From: Oceanisphaera sp. IT1-181
GTDB taxonomy: Bacteria; Pseudomonadota; Gammaproteobacteria; Enterobacterales; Aeromonadaceae
Assembly: GCF_033807535.1 (NCBI RefSeq)
Contig: NZ_CP136856.1
Location: 987,001 to 1,051,000 of the forward strand
Reading direction: 5' to 3'
Length of the DNA: 64,000 bases
Shown here: positions 42,880 to 51,732 of the stretch, piece after piece
Layout: every line of letters begins with the position of its first letter
Numbering within the stretch: position 1 is the first letter of the stretch
Made by a program: the position numbers and the translations under genes
Notes under the pieces: generated by a model
The model's input: the letters and a program-made list of their open reading frames with translations, nothing else
What the model was told of the DNA's origin: nothing
The model's database searches: none

Positions 42880-43578
42880 ATGCGGATATTAGTGGTGGAA
42901 GATAATCCGGATATTCTGGTGAATATCGTGGATTACCTGACCTTAAAAGGTGCGGTGGTGGATGCACTCTATAACGGGCAAGCTGCACTGCAGCAGACTC
43001 GCCGCCACGAATACGACTTGCTGGTGCTGGACTTATCCTTACCCGGATTAGATGGTTTAGCCTTGTGTGCTCAGCTACGCGCCGAGCAAAATCCGTTGCC
43101 CATAGTGATGCTCACCGCCCGTGATACCTTGCAAGATAAGCTCAGCGGTTTTGAAGTAGGGGCTGATGATTATTTGGTGAAGCCCTTTGCCTTGCCCGAG
43201 TTATGGTCACGTATTCAAGCGGTGCTGAAACGCTCTCAAAAACAACAGGCTCGGATACTCAAGGTTTGCGATGTCACATTGGATCTGGATTTGCGCCAAG
43301 CTTGCCGTGCGCAACAGCTGCTGAATCTCAATCCCAAATGTCTGAAACTGCTTGAGATCTTAATGCGCTACGCACCCAATGTGGTGAGTCGTGACACCTT
43401 AATCGATCAATTATGGTCCGACGACCCACCGGACAGCGATGGCCTTAAGGCGCACATTTATTTACTGCGCAATCAACTGGATAAACCTTTTAGCGAGGCC
43501 TTGCTGCAGACGGTGCACGGGCAGGGCTATCGGCTGGCTGTCAATAAGCAGGCCAATAATGATCAAATAGGGAAATAG
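42880..43578 (+). CDS. OmpR-family response regulator
   Basis: 232 residues: receiver with acidic residues E7/D8, phospho-acceptor Asp51 in LLVLDLSLPGLDG and Lys101 in DDYLVKP, then a winged-helix domain (LLNLNPKCLKLLEILMR ... VSRDTLIDQLW ... LLQTVHGQGYRL). AAGGAG lies 7 nt before the ATG. It is followed after 4 nt by its kinase. With an eptA-like gene convergent next door, regulation of lipid A modification is a reasonable guess, similar to PmrAB or CarRS systems. Confidence 0.88.
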   Translation: MRILVVEDNPDILVNIVDYLTLKGAVVDALYNGQAALQQTRRHEYDLLVLDLSLPGLDGLALCAQLRAEQNPLPIVMLTARDTLQDKLSGFEVGADDYLVKPFALPELWSRIQAVLKRSQKQQARILKVCDVTLDLDLRQACRAQQLLNLNPKCLKLLEILMRYAPNVVSRDTLIDQLWSDDPPDSDGLKAHIYLLRNQLDKPFSEALLQTVHGQGYRLAVNKQANNDQIGK

Positions 43579-43582
43579 ACCC

Positions 43583-44950
43583 ATGCGCCTGACCATTAGA
43601 ACTCGGCTGCAACTGGCACTTAACTTAGTGATAGTGGTCATTAGTCTGCTGGCGGCGGCGGGCATGATAATGCTGGTGTACTGGTTTGAAAACACCCTGT
43701 TTTATAATCATTTGCAAAGTGATCTCACGGATCATATGCACAATCAGCAAACGGTGAGCCAGCCTTTGGTGCTGCCCATGACCGACACCACCTACTACAA
43801 GTTGCCCAAAAACGATCAACACTTATTGCCGGATGCCTTTCGTGGCTATCCAGCCGGTGGCCATGAAGTTTTGCTCGGCAACAAAGCCTATAACTTATTT
43901 GTGCGCCACGAAGCGGGCTGGGTCCATGTATTGGTCCAAGATCAGAGCGAGTTTGAACGCTATGAACAGTTGATGTTTACCGGCATTGGGCTAAGCGTGC
44001 TGTTGATATGGGGCTTAGGTTTCCTCTTTTCTCGGCGTTTAAGCCAACAAATACTTAAACCCGTGGCTACCTTGGCCCAAGAGGTGGCACATTTGCCGGA
44101 GCAGCCCGGCAGCCAGCTAACCCATCATTATCCCAACGATGAAACTGGTCAGTTAGCGCGCACCTTTGATCGTTATGTGCTGCGCGTGAATGAGTTACTG
44201 CTCAGAGAGCAGCAGTTTTCAGCTAATGCCAGTCATGAGCTACGTACCTGCATGATGGTGATCCGCGGCGCCTTGGATATGCTGGCGGTCAGTGAGCCTA
44301 CGCCGTTGGTGGCGCGCCAACTGCAGCGTATCGACGGCGCGCTTGGCCAAATGCAGCAGCAAACTGAGCTGTTTTTACAGTTGTCGCGCACACCCGACTC
44401 CTTGGCGGGAAATAACGAACTCAGTCCCTTGGCCGAGCTGGCTAAAGCCCAATTGGCCCATTGGCAGCCGTTGGCGGACAGCCGAGGGCTGAAACTGAGC
44501 TTAGCTGTGATTGGGCAAGTGCCAGCCTTGCCGGCCAGCATGATGGTGGCGGTGTTGAATAACCTGTTGCGCAATGCCATACAGCACACGGCAACGGGCG
44601 GCATTAAGGTCGAGGTCACGGCGAATTATTTGCGGGTGTCTGATACCGGCAGCGGCATCAGCGCCGAGCTACAAGCTAAGGTGCATGAGCGAGGCGTGAG
44701 TGTGGCCAACCCCGAAGGATTTGGTTTGGGATTGGCCATAGTAGAGCGTATTTGTCAGCACCAAGGCTGGCGGCTGCAGATATCGACGCCGCCCGCCGCC
44801 GACTCTGCTATTCCGTCAACTCTCGCTACTCAGGCGACTAACGGTACTCAGCCAGCTCACTCTACAGAGACAACTAACGGTACTCAGGTGACTATTTATT
44901 TTGTCGCGGCCGAGGTTAATAACACGGACTTATGTGACGCCAACTGCTGA
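43583..44950 (+). CDS. Sensor histidine kinase
   Basis: 455 residues: two membrane helices (about 12-34 and 131-149) flanking a 95-residue periplasmic sensor, a HAMP-like linker, HisKA with His218 in SANASHELRT, and HATPase_c with NNLLRNAIQH, VSDTGSGI and GFGLGLAIV. Near the end, between GLGLAIV and the last beta strand (VTIYFVAA), lies a Thr/Asn-rich insertion with a repeated ATNGTQ/TTNGTQ word, encoded by a 15-bp direct repeat (44837-44851, 44873-44887). The 3' end overlaps the convergent eptA gene by 55 nt. Confidence 0.87.
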   Translation: MRLTIRTRLQLALNLVIVVISLLAAAGMIMLVYWFENTLFYNHLQSDLTDHMHNQQTVSQPLVLPMTDTTYYKLPKNDQHLLPDAFRGYPAGGHEVLLGNKAYNLFVRHEAGWVHVLVQDQSEFERYEQLMFTGIGLSVLLIWGLGFLFSRRLSQQILKPVATLAQEVAHLPEQPGSQLTHHYPNDETGQLARTFDRYVLRVNELLLREQQFSANASHELRTCMMVIRGALDMLAVSEPTPLVARQLQRIDGALGQMQQQTELFLQLSRTPDSLAGNNELSPLAELAKAQLAHWQPLADSRGLKLSLAVIGQVPALPASMMVAVLNNLLRNAIQHTATGGIKVEVTANYLRVSDTGSGISAELQAKVHERGVSVANPEGFGLGLAIVERICQHQGWRLQISTPPAADSAIPSTLATQATNGTQPAHSTETTNGTQVTIYFVAAEVNNTDLCDANC

Positions 44951-46689
44951 CGACAGCTGCTAAATATATCAAGCTGGGGTCGGTAAATCGCAGTTGATAC
45001 ATCCAGTAAACCCAGCATGGAGTCGAACAGGTTGTCGTGGGAATATTCATTTTCCTTAGCCTGTGTGGCTAAACAGCCTTCATCCAGTTGTTTATCGGCC
45101 GCAAAACCTTCAGAAAACCAGGTTAACATGGGCACCTGGGTTTGCTCTTTGGGGGCCAGCGCATAGGGCATACCGTGCAGATATAAGCCAGACTCACCTA
45201 ACGACTCGCCGTGATCCGACACATACAGTAAACCGGTATCTAAGTCGTCACGCTCTTGTAACTGCTTAATCACCTGGCTGATAATGTAATCGGTATAATA
45301 GATAGTATTGTCATAGGTATTATTGAGCTGGCGTGCATCACAGTTTTGAATATCGCTGCGCTGACAATCCGGCTGAAAATGGGCAAATTCCTGAGGGTAT
45401 CGCTTGTAATAGGTGGGGCCATGGCTGCCCACCATATGCAGCACTATCAGGTTGCTCTCTGCTTGATTAGAGGCAGCGGTAATACTTTTTAGCTGCTCGC
45501 TTAAGCCTTCTAGCAGTACTTGATCTTGGCAATAATCCCCATCACACACCGGATTGGTGGCATTGGGTTCAAACGCTATGGTCTCGGTCCGCGCACAGGC
45601 CCCTTTACAGCCGCCGTCATTTTCTAACCACACCGTCTTAATACCGGCGCGCGCCACTATGTCCATTAAATTGTCTTGGTTGGCAGCTTGAGTATCGGAA
45701 AAGTCTGTTCGAGATTGGTGTGAAAACATGCAAGGCACAGAGACCGCAGTAGCGGTGCCACAAGAAGTTACATCCTGAAAATACGTGACGCTTGGCATGT
45801 TAGTGTTGGCGTTACTGTTAGCGGCACTTTTAGTATCAGAGCGGGCGTTAGTTAAGGCTTGAGTAAAGGCATTAGTGCCACGCTCATAGCCACCGAGTTG
45901 AAAGTTGGCAGCGCGTGCGGTTTCTCCCACCATCATCACCATCACCTGTTTGCGGCCCGTTTTAGCCTGCGTGAGTAATGTGGCGTCTTCGCCCAAGGTT
46001 TGATAGGGCTCTGGCGTAGTAAAGTAGCTATCGTCCAAATACTTATACAGGCTGTGGGCAAAGTGGGTGGGAATGATCATCTTGTTGAGGTAATGGTTAT
46101 TGCGCCCCACAGAGGCGTAGTCTTTGTAGTAAAAGACGGCAATCAGCAGTATCACCAATACAGATAACACCACAGACAACAGCTTCATGACGAGCTCGCG
46201 CCACACAGTACTGCGGCGGATGGTCATTTTCAGCAGCAAAATAGCAGGCAGCAGACCGGTGAAGACAAACCACAGCAGGGCGCTAGCATTGAGGTAAGAT
46301 TTGGCCTCGCCGGCATTGGTTTCCAACACGTTCACTATCATGTCGCGATCGACTATGGTGCCGTAATGGAACATCACATAGTTGAGTAATGCCGACAGTA
46401 TAATAAAAGGTATCAGCACCCATTTTTCTAAGCGAAAGGGGGTGAGCAAGCTAAAGATGATGGTAAAGCAAGCAATGAAAAACACCGGTATGGTAAGCAT
46501 AAAGCCGAGCTTGAAGTCACTTAAACTTTCCAGAATACCGACTAATTTGGCCAGTAAAGCCAGATTCAGCACCACAAAGAAATAACAAGCTGCCAAAAAC
46601 ACCAAGCGCGTTGGCGTCAGTGAAAAACCGGTGTTCGCGGTTGGGGTATTTGGTCTCGGCGTTGTTGCAGGCTCAGCTAATGAGTCCAT
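44896..46689 (-). CDS. eptA: Phosphoethanolamine transferase, EptA-like
   Basis: About 597 residues from ATG 46689. Five N-terminal membrane helices are followed by a periplasmic sulfatase-fold catalytic domain: VGETARAANFQLGGYERGTN with the Thr nucleophile, HMVGSHGPTYYKRYP and VSDHGESLGE for zinc, and several Cys for disulphides. It transfers phosphoethanolamine from PE to lipid A phosphates and lowers polymyxin binding, releasing diacylglycerol. An in-frame extension of 28 codons upstream is unsupported. The 3' end overlaps the sensor kinase gene. Confidence 0.85.
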   Translation of the reverse strand: MDSLAEPATTPRPNTPTANTGFSLTPTRLVFLAACYFFVVLNLALLAKLVGILESLSDFKLGFMLTIPVFFIACFTIIFSLLTPFRLEKWVLIPFIILSALLNYVMFHYGTIVDRDMIVNVLETNAGEAKSYLNASALLWFVFTGLLPAILLLKMTIRRSTVWRELVMKLLSVVLSVLVILLIAVFYYKDYASVGRNNHYLNKMIIPTHFAHSLYKYLDDSYFTTPEPYQTLGEDATLLTQAKTGRKQVMVMMVGETARAANFQLGGYERGTNAFTQALTNARSDTKSAANSNANTNMPSVTYFQDVTSCGTATAVSVPCMFSHQSRTDFSDTQAANQDNLMDIVARAGIKTVWLENDGGCKGACARTETIAFEPNATNPVCDGDYCQDQVLLEGLSEQLKSITAASNQAESNLIVLHMVGSHGPTYYKRYPQEFAHFQPDCQRSDIQNCDARQLNNTYDNTIYYTDYIISQVIKQLQERDDLDTGLLYVSDHGESLGESGLYLHGMPYALAPKEQTQVPMLTWFSEGFAADKQLDEGCLATQAKENEYSHDNLFDSMLGLLDVSTAIYRPQLDIFSSCRQQLASHKSVLLTSAATK

Positions 46690-46773
46690 GTTAAGCTCCC
46701 AGTCAGAGATAGAGAAATGACGATAATGTTGGCCAAGGGTAGGCTGGGGCAGGTCAAAAAAAGGTAAAAACAT

Positions 46774-46929
46774 TCAAATCCAAAATTTTTTTTAATTTAG
46801 GGTTACTCAGAAAATTTAGTCGTTCTTTTTGCACTATATCCGTTCCGCCACGCCTTAACTTTACCTGATTACGTATGACCCTCAGCCATGATGTGCGCTG
46901 TTTTGGTTTGTTCTTTTCTCGTATCCATA
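46774..46929. promoter_or_regulatory. Upstream region of eptA
   Basis: About 150 nt without a gene, A/T-rich next to the eptA leader. No sequence element can be assigned with confidence. Confidence 0.3.
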
Positions 46930-47156
46930 CCCTGCTGCGATATCAATACAAGCAGGGTGCAGCAAGGCTATTTCTTTGCGGTAGAGGCCGCTTTAGCTGG
47001 CCGGTTTTACGCAGTAAAACAAGAACCTACAAACCACATCAATGTTAAACGAGGTGTGTTTTGTAGGTGCCTTTGTCAACGCCGTGCGGTTTGAAGATCT
47101 TGGTGGCGCTCCGCGCCACCGGCCAGCTACTCTTTACCTAAGACAAGGGCCTCTAC
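46930..47156. other. Highly structured non-coding segment with nested inverted repeats
   Basis: Perfect stems nest inside each other. The outer GTAGAGGCC (46981) pairs with GGCCTCTAC (47148) and the next TAGCTGGCCGG (46994) with CCGGCCAGCTA (47119). Between them are three local hairpins: GTTTTAC-GCA-GTAAAAC (47004-47020), CCTACAAA...TTTGTAGG-type (47026-47067) and GGTGGCGC-TCC-GCGCCACC (47102-47120). A separate CCCTGCT/AGCAGGG hairpin (46930-46957) lies just before. No reading frame is supported. It could be a structured RNA, a MITE-like element or a repeat cluster. Confidence 0.6.
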
Positions 47157-47441
47157 GGTGCAACGTTTTGAAATTTGGCGTGGTTGTGGGTCTCGAACGT
47201 ATGGCCAGCAGGATATTCGACATGCCTCTCTGTAACCTATTGAATTCATTGATGCTTAATTTACTGAAACATAGCTGAGCTTTGTGGGTAATCAGGTAAC
47301 TTTATGCCTTAGCGCTATACTCGGTACTCTGTGCCTTTACTCAAGCTTCAGTGACGAAGTGAGAGCAGTGAGGAGTTAACGTCACGCTTTTGACCCTTTT
47401 TTCACCTAGTAAACGTAATAATCCCAAACTCTGATATTGCC
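47157..47441. other. Gene-free stretch before the LTA-synthase-like gene
   Basis: About 285 nt. GTGACG ... CGTCAC near 47351-47384 could form a weak hairpin. No gene or promoter can be named. Confidence 0.35.
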
Positions 47442-47456
47442 ATGGAAGACATCATC

Positions 47457-49442
47457 ATGATCCGCATTAAACATACCTTGGGGCCTGCTTGGCCTTTTAT
47501 CTGTTTTATACTGCTCAATTTACTGCTGCTGAGCTTGAGTCGTTTAGGTCTTGCTGCTTGGCAGTTTGAGCGGGTGACGGATACCGGAGGTTGGGGGCAT
47601 CTCTTGTTGCAGGGATTGCGCATCGACGCATCGACTATGGGCTGGCTGTTTGGTGTGCCCATGGTCTTTACCATGTTACTGGCCGATGGAAATGCGCTGG
47701 GCCGAGCTTGGCTGGTACTAATGCGACTTTGGCTGGTGGCCGGCAGTGTGTTGCTGCTCTTTATGGAGCTGTCGACACCGGATTTTATCGCCACCTATGA
47801 TCTGCGCCCCAACCGTTTGTTTGTGGAATATCTGATGTATCCCAAGGAAGTGTTCGCCATGTTACTGGGCGGACATCTGCTGGCCTTACTAGTGGTGAGT
47901 CTGACCTTGCCGCTGGCGGTTTGGAGCTTGTGGCGTTTTTCGGCTCGGGTGTGCCGAAACTTGAGTTATCCGCGTTTTTACTGGCGGCCGATACTGGCGG
48001 TGCTGGTGCTGGCCGTCGGCTTTATGGCTGCCCGCTCTACGCTGGGCCACAGAGGCTTGAATCCGGCCATGGTGGCTTTTTCCACCGATCCATTGGTGAA
48101 CTCGCTGGTGTTGAACTCCGCCTATTCGGTCGGATTTTCACTACGCCAGCTAAGCAAGGAAGAAAATGCCGCCGCCTTGTATGGCCACATGGCAGAAGAC
48201 GAGCTGTTGGCCACGCTGCGCCAAGCCAGCGGCCGCCCTGACAGCGACTTTGTCTCGGCCGCCTTGCCGAGCTTGACTTACAACCAGGCCACTTACCGCG
48301 GCAAGCCTAAGAATCTGGTCATTATTCTGGAAGAAAGTTTGGGCGCGCGTTTTGTGGGGTCGCTGGGCGGCTTGCCGCTGACGCCTAATCTGGATCGGCT
48401 TTCACAACAGGGTTGGATGTTTGACCAGCTGTATGCCACCGGCACCCGTTCGGTACGAGGTATAGAGGCGGTTATCACGGGTTTTACTCCCACGCCGGCC
48501 CGCGCGGTGGTGAAACTGGATAAGAGCCAGACCGGATTTTTCACTATTGCTCAGCTATTACGCCAGCATAAGTACAGCACCAGTTTTATTTATGGTGGTG
48601 AGGGTCATTTCGATAACATGGCCAGCTTCTTTCTGGGCAACGGTTTCGAGACCATCATCGATCAGCGCGATTATTCCCAGCCGGAGTTTGTCGGCTCCTG
48701 GGGGGTAAGCGACGAGGATCTATTTAACCGAGCGCATCAGGAATTCGAGCGCTTGTCTGAGCGCGAGCAGCCGTTTTTCAGTCTGGTATTTAGTTCCAGC
48801 AATCACGATCCGTTCGAGTTCCCCGATAATCGCATCGAACTCTATGAACAGCCGAAACAGACGCGCAATAATGCGGCTAAGTATGCGGACTATGCGCTGG
48901 GCCGTTTCTTCGATCAGGCGCAGCAGGCGGATTACTGGCAAGATACGCTGTTTTTGGTGGTGGCCGATCACGACTCTCGGGTGTATGGGCCTGAGTTAGT
49001 GCCGGTGAAAAATTTTCGGGTTCCGGGGCTTATTTTGGGGAAGGGCATAGCCCCGCAGCGAGATACGCGGCTGGTTAGCCAGATTGACTTGGCACCGACG
49101 CTGTTATCCTTGATGGGCATTGACAGCGAGAACCCCATGTTGGGCCGAGATTTGACCCAACAGCCTGCCGATGCACCCGGTCAGGTGATGATGCAGTTCG
49201 ACAAGAACTTTGCCCTGCTGAGCGAAGATAAGCTGGTGGTGCTGCAGCCAGAAAAAGATCCGCTGAGTTTTAGCTATTCGTTTGAGACGCAAAAAATGAG
49301 CCCTGCGCCACTCGATGTGGCGCTACTGCAAACCGCCAAGGCGTACGCCTTGTGGGGCAGTTTGGCGTATAATCGCGGGCTATATCGCTTGCCTGATCCG
49401 ACTGTCGCCCTAGATAATTCGGTGGCCGCAAATGTTGAATAA
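47457..49442 (+). CDS. LTA-synthase-family phosphoglycerol/alkaline-phosphatase-fold transferase
   Basis: About 661 residues (ATG 47457; 47442 is an alternative five codons earlier). Five N-terminal membrane helices, then a sulfatase-fold extracytoplasmic domain with the metal/nucleophile motifs IILEESLGARF, ATGTRSVRG (Thr nucleophile), SSSNHDPFEFP and VVADHDSRVYG. Gram-negative relatives of LtaS/OpgB transfer phosphoglycerol or related groups to periplasmic glucans or glycolipids. The acceptor here is not evident. The dgkA gene 115 nt downstream would recycle the diacylglycerol by-product. Confidence 0.8.
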   Translation: MIRIKHTLGPAWPFICFILLNLLLLSLSRLGLAAWQFERVTDTGGWGHLLLQGLRIDASTMGWLFGVPMVFTMLLADGNALGRAWLVLMRLWLVAGSVLLLFMELSTPDFIATYDLRPNRLFVEYLMYPKEVFAMLLGGHLLALLVVSLTLPLAVWSLWRFSARVCRNLSYPRFYWRPILAVLVLAVGFMAARSTLGHRGLNPAMVAFSTDPLVNSLVLNSAYSVGFSLRQLSKEENAAALYGHMAEDELLATLRQASGRPDSDFVSAALPSLTYNQATYRGKPKNLVIILEESLGARFVGSLGGLPLTPNLDRLSQQGWMFDQLYATGTRSVRGIEAVITGFTPTPARAVVKLDKSQTGFFTIAQLLRQHKYSTSFIYGGEGHFDNMASFFLGNGFETIIDQRDYSQPEFVGSWGVSDEDLFNRAHQEFERLSEREQPFFSLVFSSSNHDPFEFPDNRIELYEQPKQTRNNAAKYADYALGRFFDQAQQADYWQDTLFLVVADHDSRVYGPELVPVKNFRVPGLILGKGIAPQRDTRLVSQIDLAPTLLSLMGIDSENPMLGRDLTQQPADAPGQVMMQFDKNFALLSEDKLVVLQPEKDPLSFSYSFETQKMSPAPLDVALLQTAKAYALWGSLAYNRGLYRLPDPTVALDNSVAANVE

Positions 49443-49557
49443 GCAGTGAATCAGCGATTGAATCAACTATGGAATAACGCCATCTATTCAGAGCCGTAGG
49501 GCCGAAAACATTGATAATTAACACCACAACATGAAGCAAACCAACGGAATTTATTTT

Positions 49558-49926
49558 ATGAAACCAGGAAAAACAGGGCTGGCGCGTATTGTGGCTGCAT
49601 TCGGCTATTCATTACGGGGCCTAAAGGCGGCCTATCGGCACGAGGCGGCTTTTCGTCAAGAATGTTGGTTAGTGGCGGTGTTGTTGCCCATCGCCCTTAT
49701 CTGGAACGTAGGGTTGCTGGCAAAAGCGCTGCTAATTGGCAGTCTGTTGCTGATATTGATTATCGAATTGTTAAATTCAGCCATTGAGGCGGTGGTGGAT
49801 CGTATTGGACCTGAATATCACGAACTATCGGGCCGAGCCAAAGACATAGGGTCGGCAACCGTACTGCTGGCGCTACTAGTGGCTGCGATAACGTGGGGGC
49901 TGGTGTGGCTCGACACCCTCGGGTAA
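49558..49926 (+). CDS. dgkA: Diacylglycerol kinase
   Basis: About 122 residues with three membrane helices and the signature IELLNSAIEAVVDRIGPEYH...AKDIGSA. It phosphorylates diacylglycerol to phosphatidic acid. I prefer ATG 49558 (MKPGKTGLARIVAAFGYS) to the in-frame ATG at 49531, because a GGA-rich site precedes only the former and the family starts there. It lies near two enzymes, EptA-like and LTA-synthase-like, that both produce diacylglycerol. Confidence 0.93.
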   Translation: MKPGKTGLARIVAAFGYSLRGLKAAYRHEAAFRQECWLVAVLLPIALIWNVGLLAKALLIGSLLLILIIELLNSAIEAVVDRIGPEYHELSGRAKDIGSATVLLALLVAAITWGLVWLDTLG

Positions 49927-49976
49927 CATCATAATTGCTTTGCTGCATCAACACGGCGTAAACACTGAGTTAACGA

Positions 49977-51336
49977 CTCATTAACAATGCTAATGATGCT
50001 ATTTAAAGTATTCATTTCTATTATGACAAGGACGTCTCTAGTATCGGGGTATGTGCTTAGTCCGGTTACTCATTAAGCGGCACAATAACCCTTAGTTACT
50101 GTCATATAGGAAGGAATCCTTACCATGCAAATGCCAAGAACTCTGAACATTCCCAACGGTGAAAAAGTCCAGGGTATGTTTTCCAAGCAAGAAATGGCTT
50201 CACGCCAAGATAAACTGCGCGGCTACATGGCCAGCAATGACGTAGACGCTGTGCTGTTTACTTCTTACCACAACATTAACTATTTCAGTGACTTTGTGTA
50301 CTGCCGCTTTGGCCGTGACTACGGTTTGGCCGTGACCCAACACATTCATACCACCATTACTGCCAACATTGATGGTGGTCAGCCATACCGTCGTAATGCA
50401 TTGGGCGACAACCTGGTGTATACCGACTGGCAGCAAGACAGCTTCTTTTATGCGGTCAAGTCACTGATTGGCGGCGCGCGTCGCATCGGTGTTGAATTCG
50501 ACCACATTAACCTGCAAAACCTGGATAAACTAAAAGTAGCCTTCCCAGAAGCTGAATTTGTCGATATCGGCGTGCCCACCATGAAAATGCGCATGATCAA
50601 GTCGGCAGAAGAAATTGCCGTGATCAAGCAGGGTGCTCGCGTAGCCGATGTTGGCGGCGCCGCTATCCGTGACGCCATTGGTGTTGGTGTGCCAGAGTAT
50701 GAAGTTGCACTGGCCGGTACTCAGGCCATGATCCGCGAAATTGCTAAAACCTTCCCCCATGGCGAGCTGATGGATACTTGGGTATGGTTCCAGTCTGGTA
50801 TCAACACCGACGGTGCTCACAACCCGGTAACCAGCCGCAAGATTGAAGCTGGCGACATCCTGAGCATGAACACCTTCCCGATGATCGGTGGTTACTACAC
50901 GGCGCTGGAACGTACCCTGTTCAGCGAGCATGTATCCGACCGTCACCTGGAACTGTGGGAGCTGAACTGTAAAGTACACCGCCGCGGTATTGAGCTGATT
51001 AAAGCCGGTACTCGCTGCTGTGACATCGCCCTCGAGCTGAACGAAATTTTCGCCGAGCAGGATGCACTGCAGTACCGCACCTTCGGTTACGGTCACTCTT
51101 TCGGTACCCTGAGCCACTACTACGGCCGCGAAGCCGGACTGGAACTGCGCGAAGATATCGAAACAGTACTGGAGCCGGGCATGGTAGTGTCTATGGAGCC
51201 GATGATCATGCTGCCAGAAGGCATGCCGGGTGCCGGTGGTTATCGTGAGCACGACATTCTCGTGATTAGCGAAACCGGCGTTGAGAACATCACTCACTTC
51301 CCATTCGGTCCGGAACACAACATCATTAAAGGCTAA
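49977..51336 (+). repeat. Long direct repeat, copy 1 (promoter region plus creatinase)
   Basis: 1360 bp matching 54604-55963 without indels. It comprises 148 nt upstream sequence (including ATTAACAAT, TTTAAAGTATTCATTTCT and TATCGGGGTATG words) and the whole creatinase frame. Confidence 0.9.
50125..51336 (+). CDS. Creatinase (creatine amidinohydrolase), copy 1
   Basis: 403 residues, the same numbering as Pseudomonas putida creatinase. N-terminal MQMPRTLNIPNGEKV, then INYFSDFVYCRFGR and TFGYGHSFGTLSHYYGREA. The known active-site residues His232 (GAHNP) and Glu262 (ALERT) are in place, in a pita-bread (M24) fold that needs no metal. It hydrolyses creatine to sarcosine and urea. AGGAAGGA lies 12 nt before the ATG. 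Followed by its own strong terminator. Confidence 0.96.
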   Translation: MQMPRTLNIPNGEKVQGMFSKQEMASRQDKLRGYMASNDVDAVLFTSYHNINYFSDFVYCRFGRDYGLAVTQHIHTTITANIDGGQPYRRNALGDNLVYTDWQQDSFFYAVKSLIGGARRIGVEFDHINLQNLDKLKVAFPEAEFVDIGVPTMKMRMIKSAEEIAVIKQGARVADVGGAAIRDAIGVGVPEYEVALAGTQAMIREIAKTFPHGELMDTWVWFQSGINTDGAHNPVTSRKIEAGDILSMNTFPMIGGYYTALERTLFSEHVSDRHLELWELNCKVHRRGIELIKAGTRCCDIALELNEIFAEQDALQYRTFGYGHSFGTLSHYYGREAGLELREDIETVLEPGMVVSMEPMIMLPEGMPGAGGYREHDILVISETGVENITHFPFGPEHNIIKG

Positions 51337-51346
51337 AACAGAGCTC

Positions 51347-51378
51347 AGCCCATCCTCTTGCAGAGGATGGGCTTTTTT
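51347..51378 (+). terminator. Terminator of creatinase copy 1
   Basis: AGCCCATCCTCT-TGC-AGAGGATGGGCT is a perfect 12-bp stem followed by T6. Confidence 0.92.
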
Positions 51379-51732
51379 GCCATATAGCCTATATCAGGGG
51401 AAATATTTCAACTTTATAAAGAGAAAAAAGAGCCTGATCATAGAGCCAATTACTTATATGACATGTTCCAGTCGTTAATTTTTATCGCAGGTAACTTTCT
51501 AGTAGCGGCACCAGGTATTAGCTCCGATTTTTACACTCGGTGTAATCCACAGGTCATGGTGGGAAGGGACTGTTACTCATGTATATATCAAACCTGTCGA
51601 TTAGCGAAGATGGATTGTTTTCTCTATTAAGAGCTCATTGCAAGATACATCCAAATTTACATAAGGATAGCGATGCGTTCTCAAGACAATAGAAGCTAAT
51701 GGATAGCTATAATAATAGAGAGGTAAGATACA
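51379..51732. promoter_or_regulatory. Upstream region of the BCCT gene
   Basis: About 350 nt without a gene. AGAGAGGTAAGATACA just before the BCCT start provides a ribosome-binding site. No regulator site identified. Confidence 0.4.

Noticed and set aside
44896..44950. Sequencing error suspected for the overlap of sensor kinase and eptA ends
   Set aside because: Both C-termini fit their families, so a real 55-nt convergent overlap is more likely.
46888..47278. Two short plus-strand frames in the structured region
   Set aside because: They run through perfect inverted repeats and have no start signal or family resemblance.
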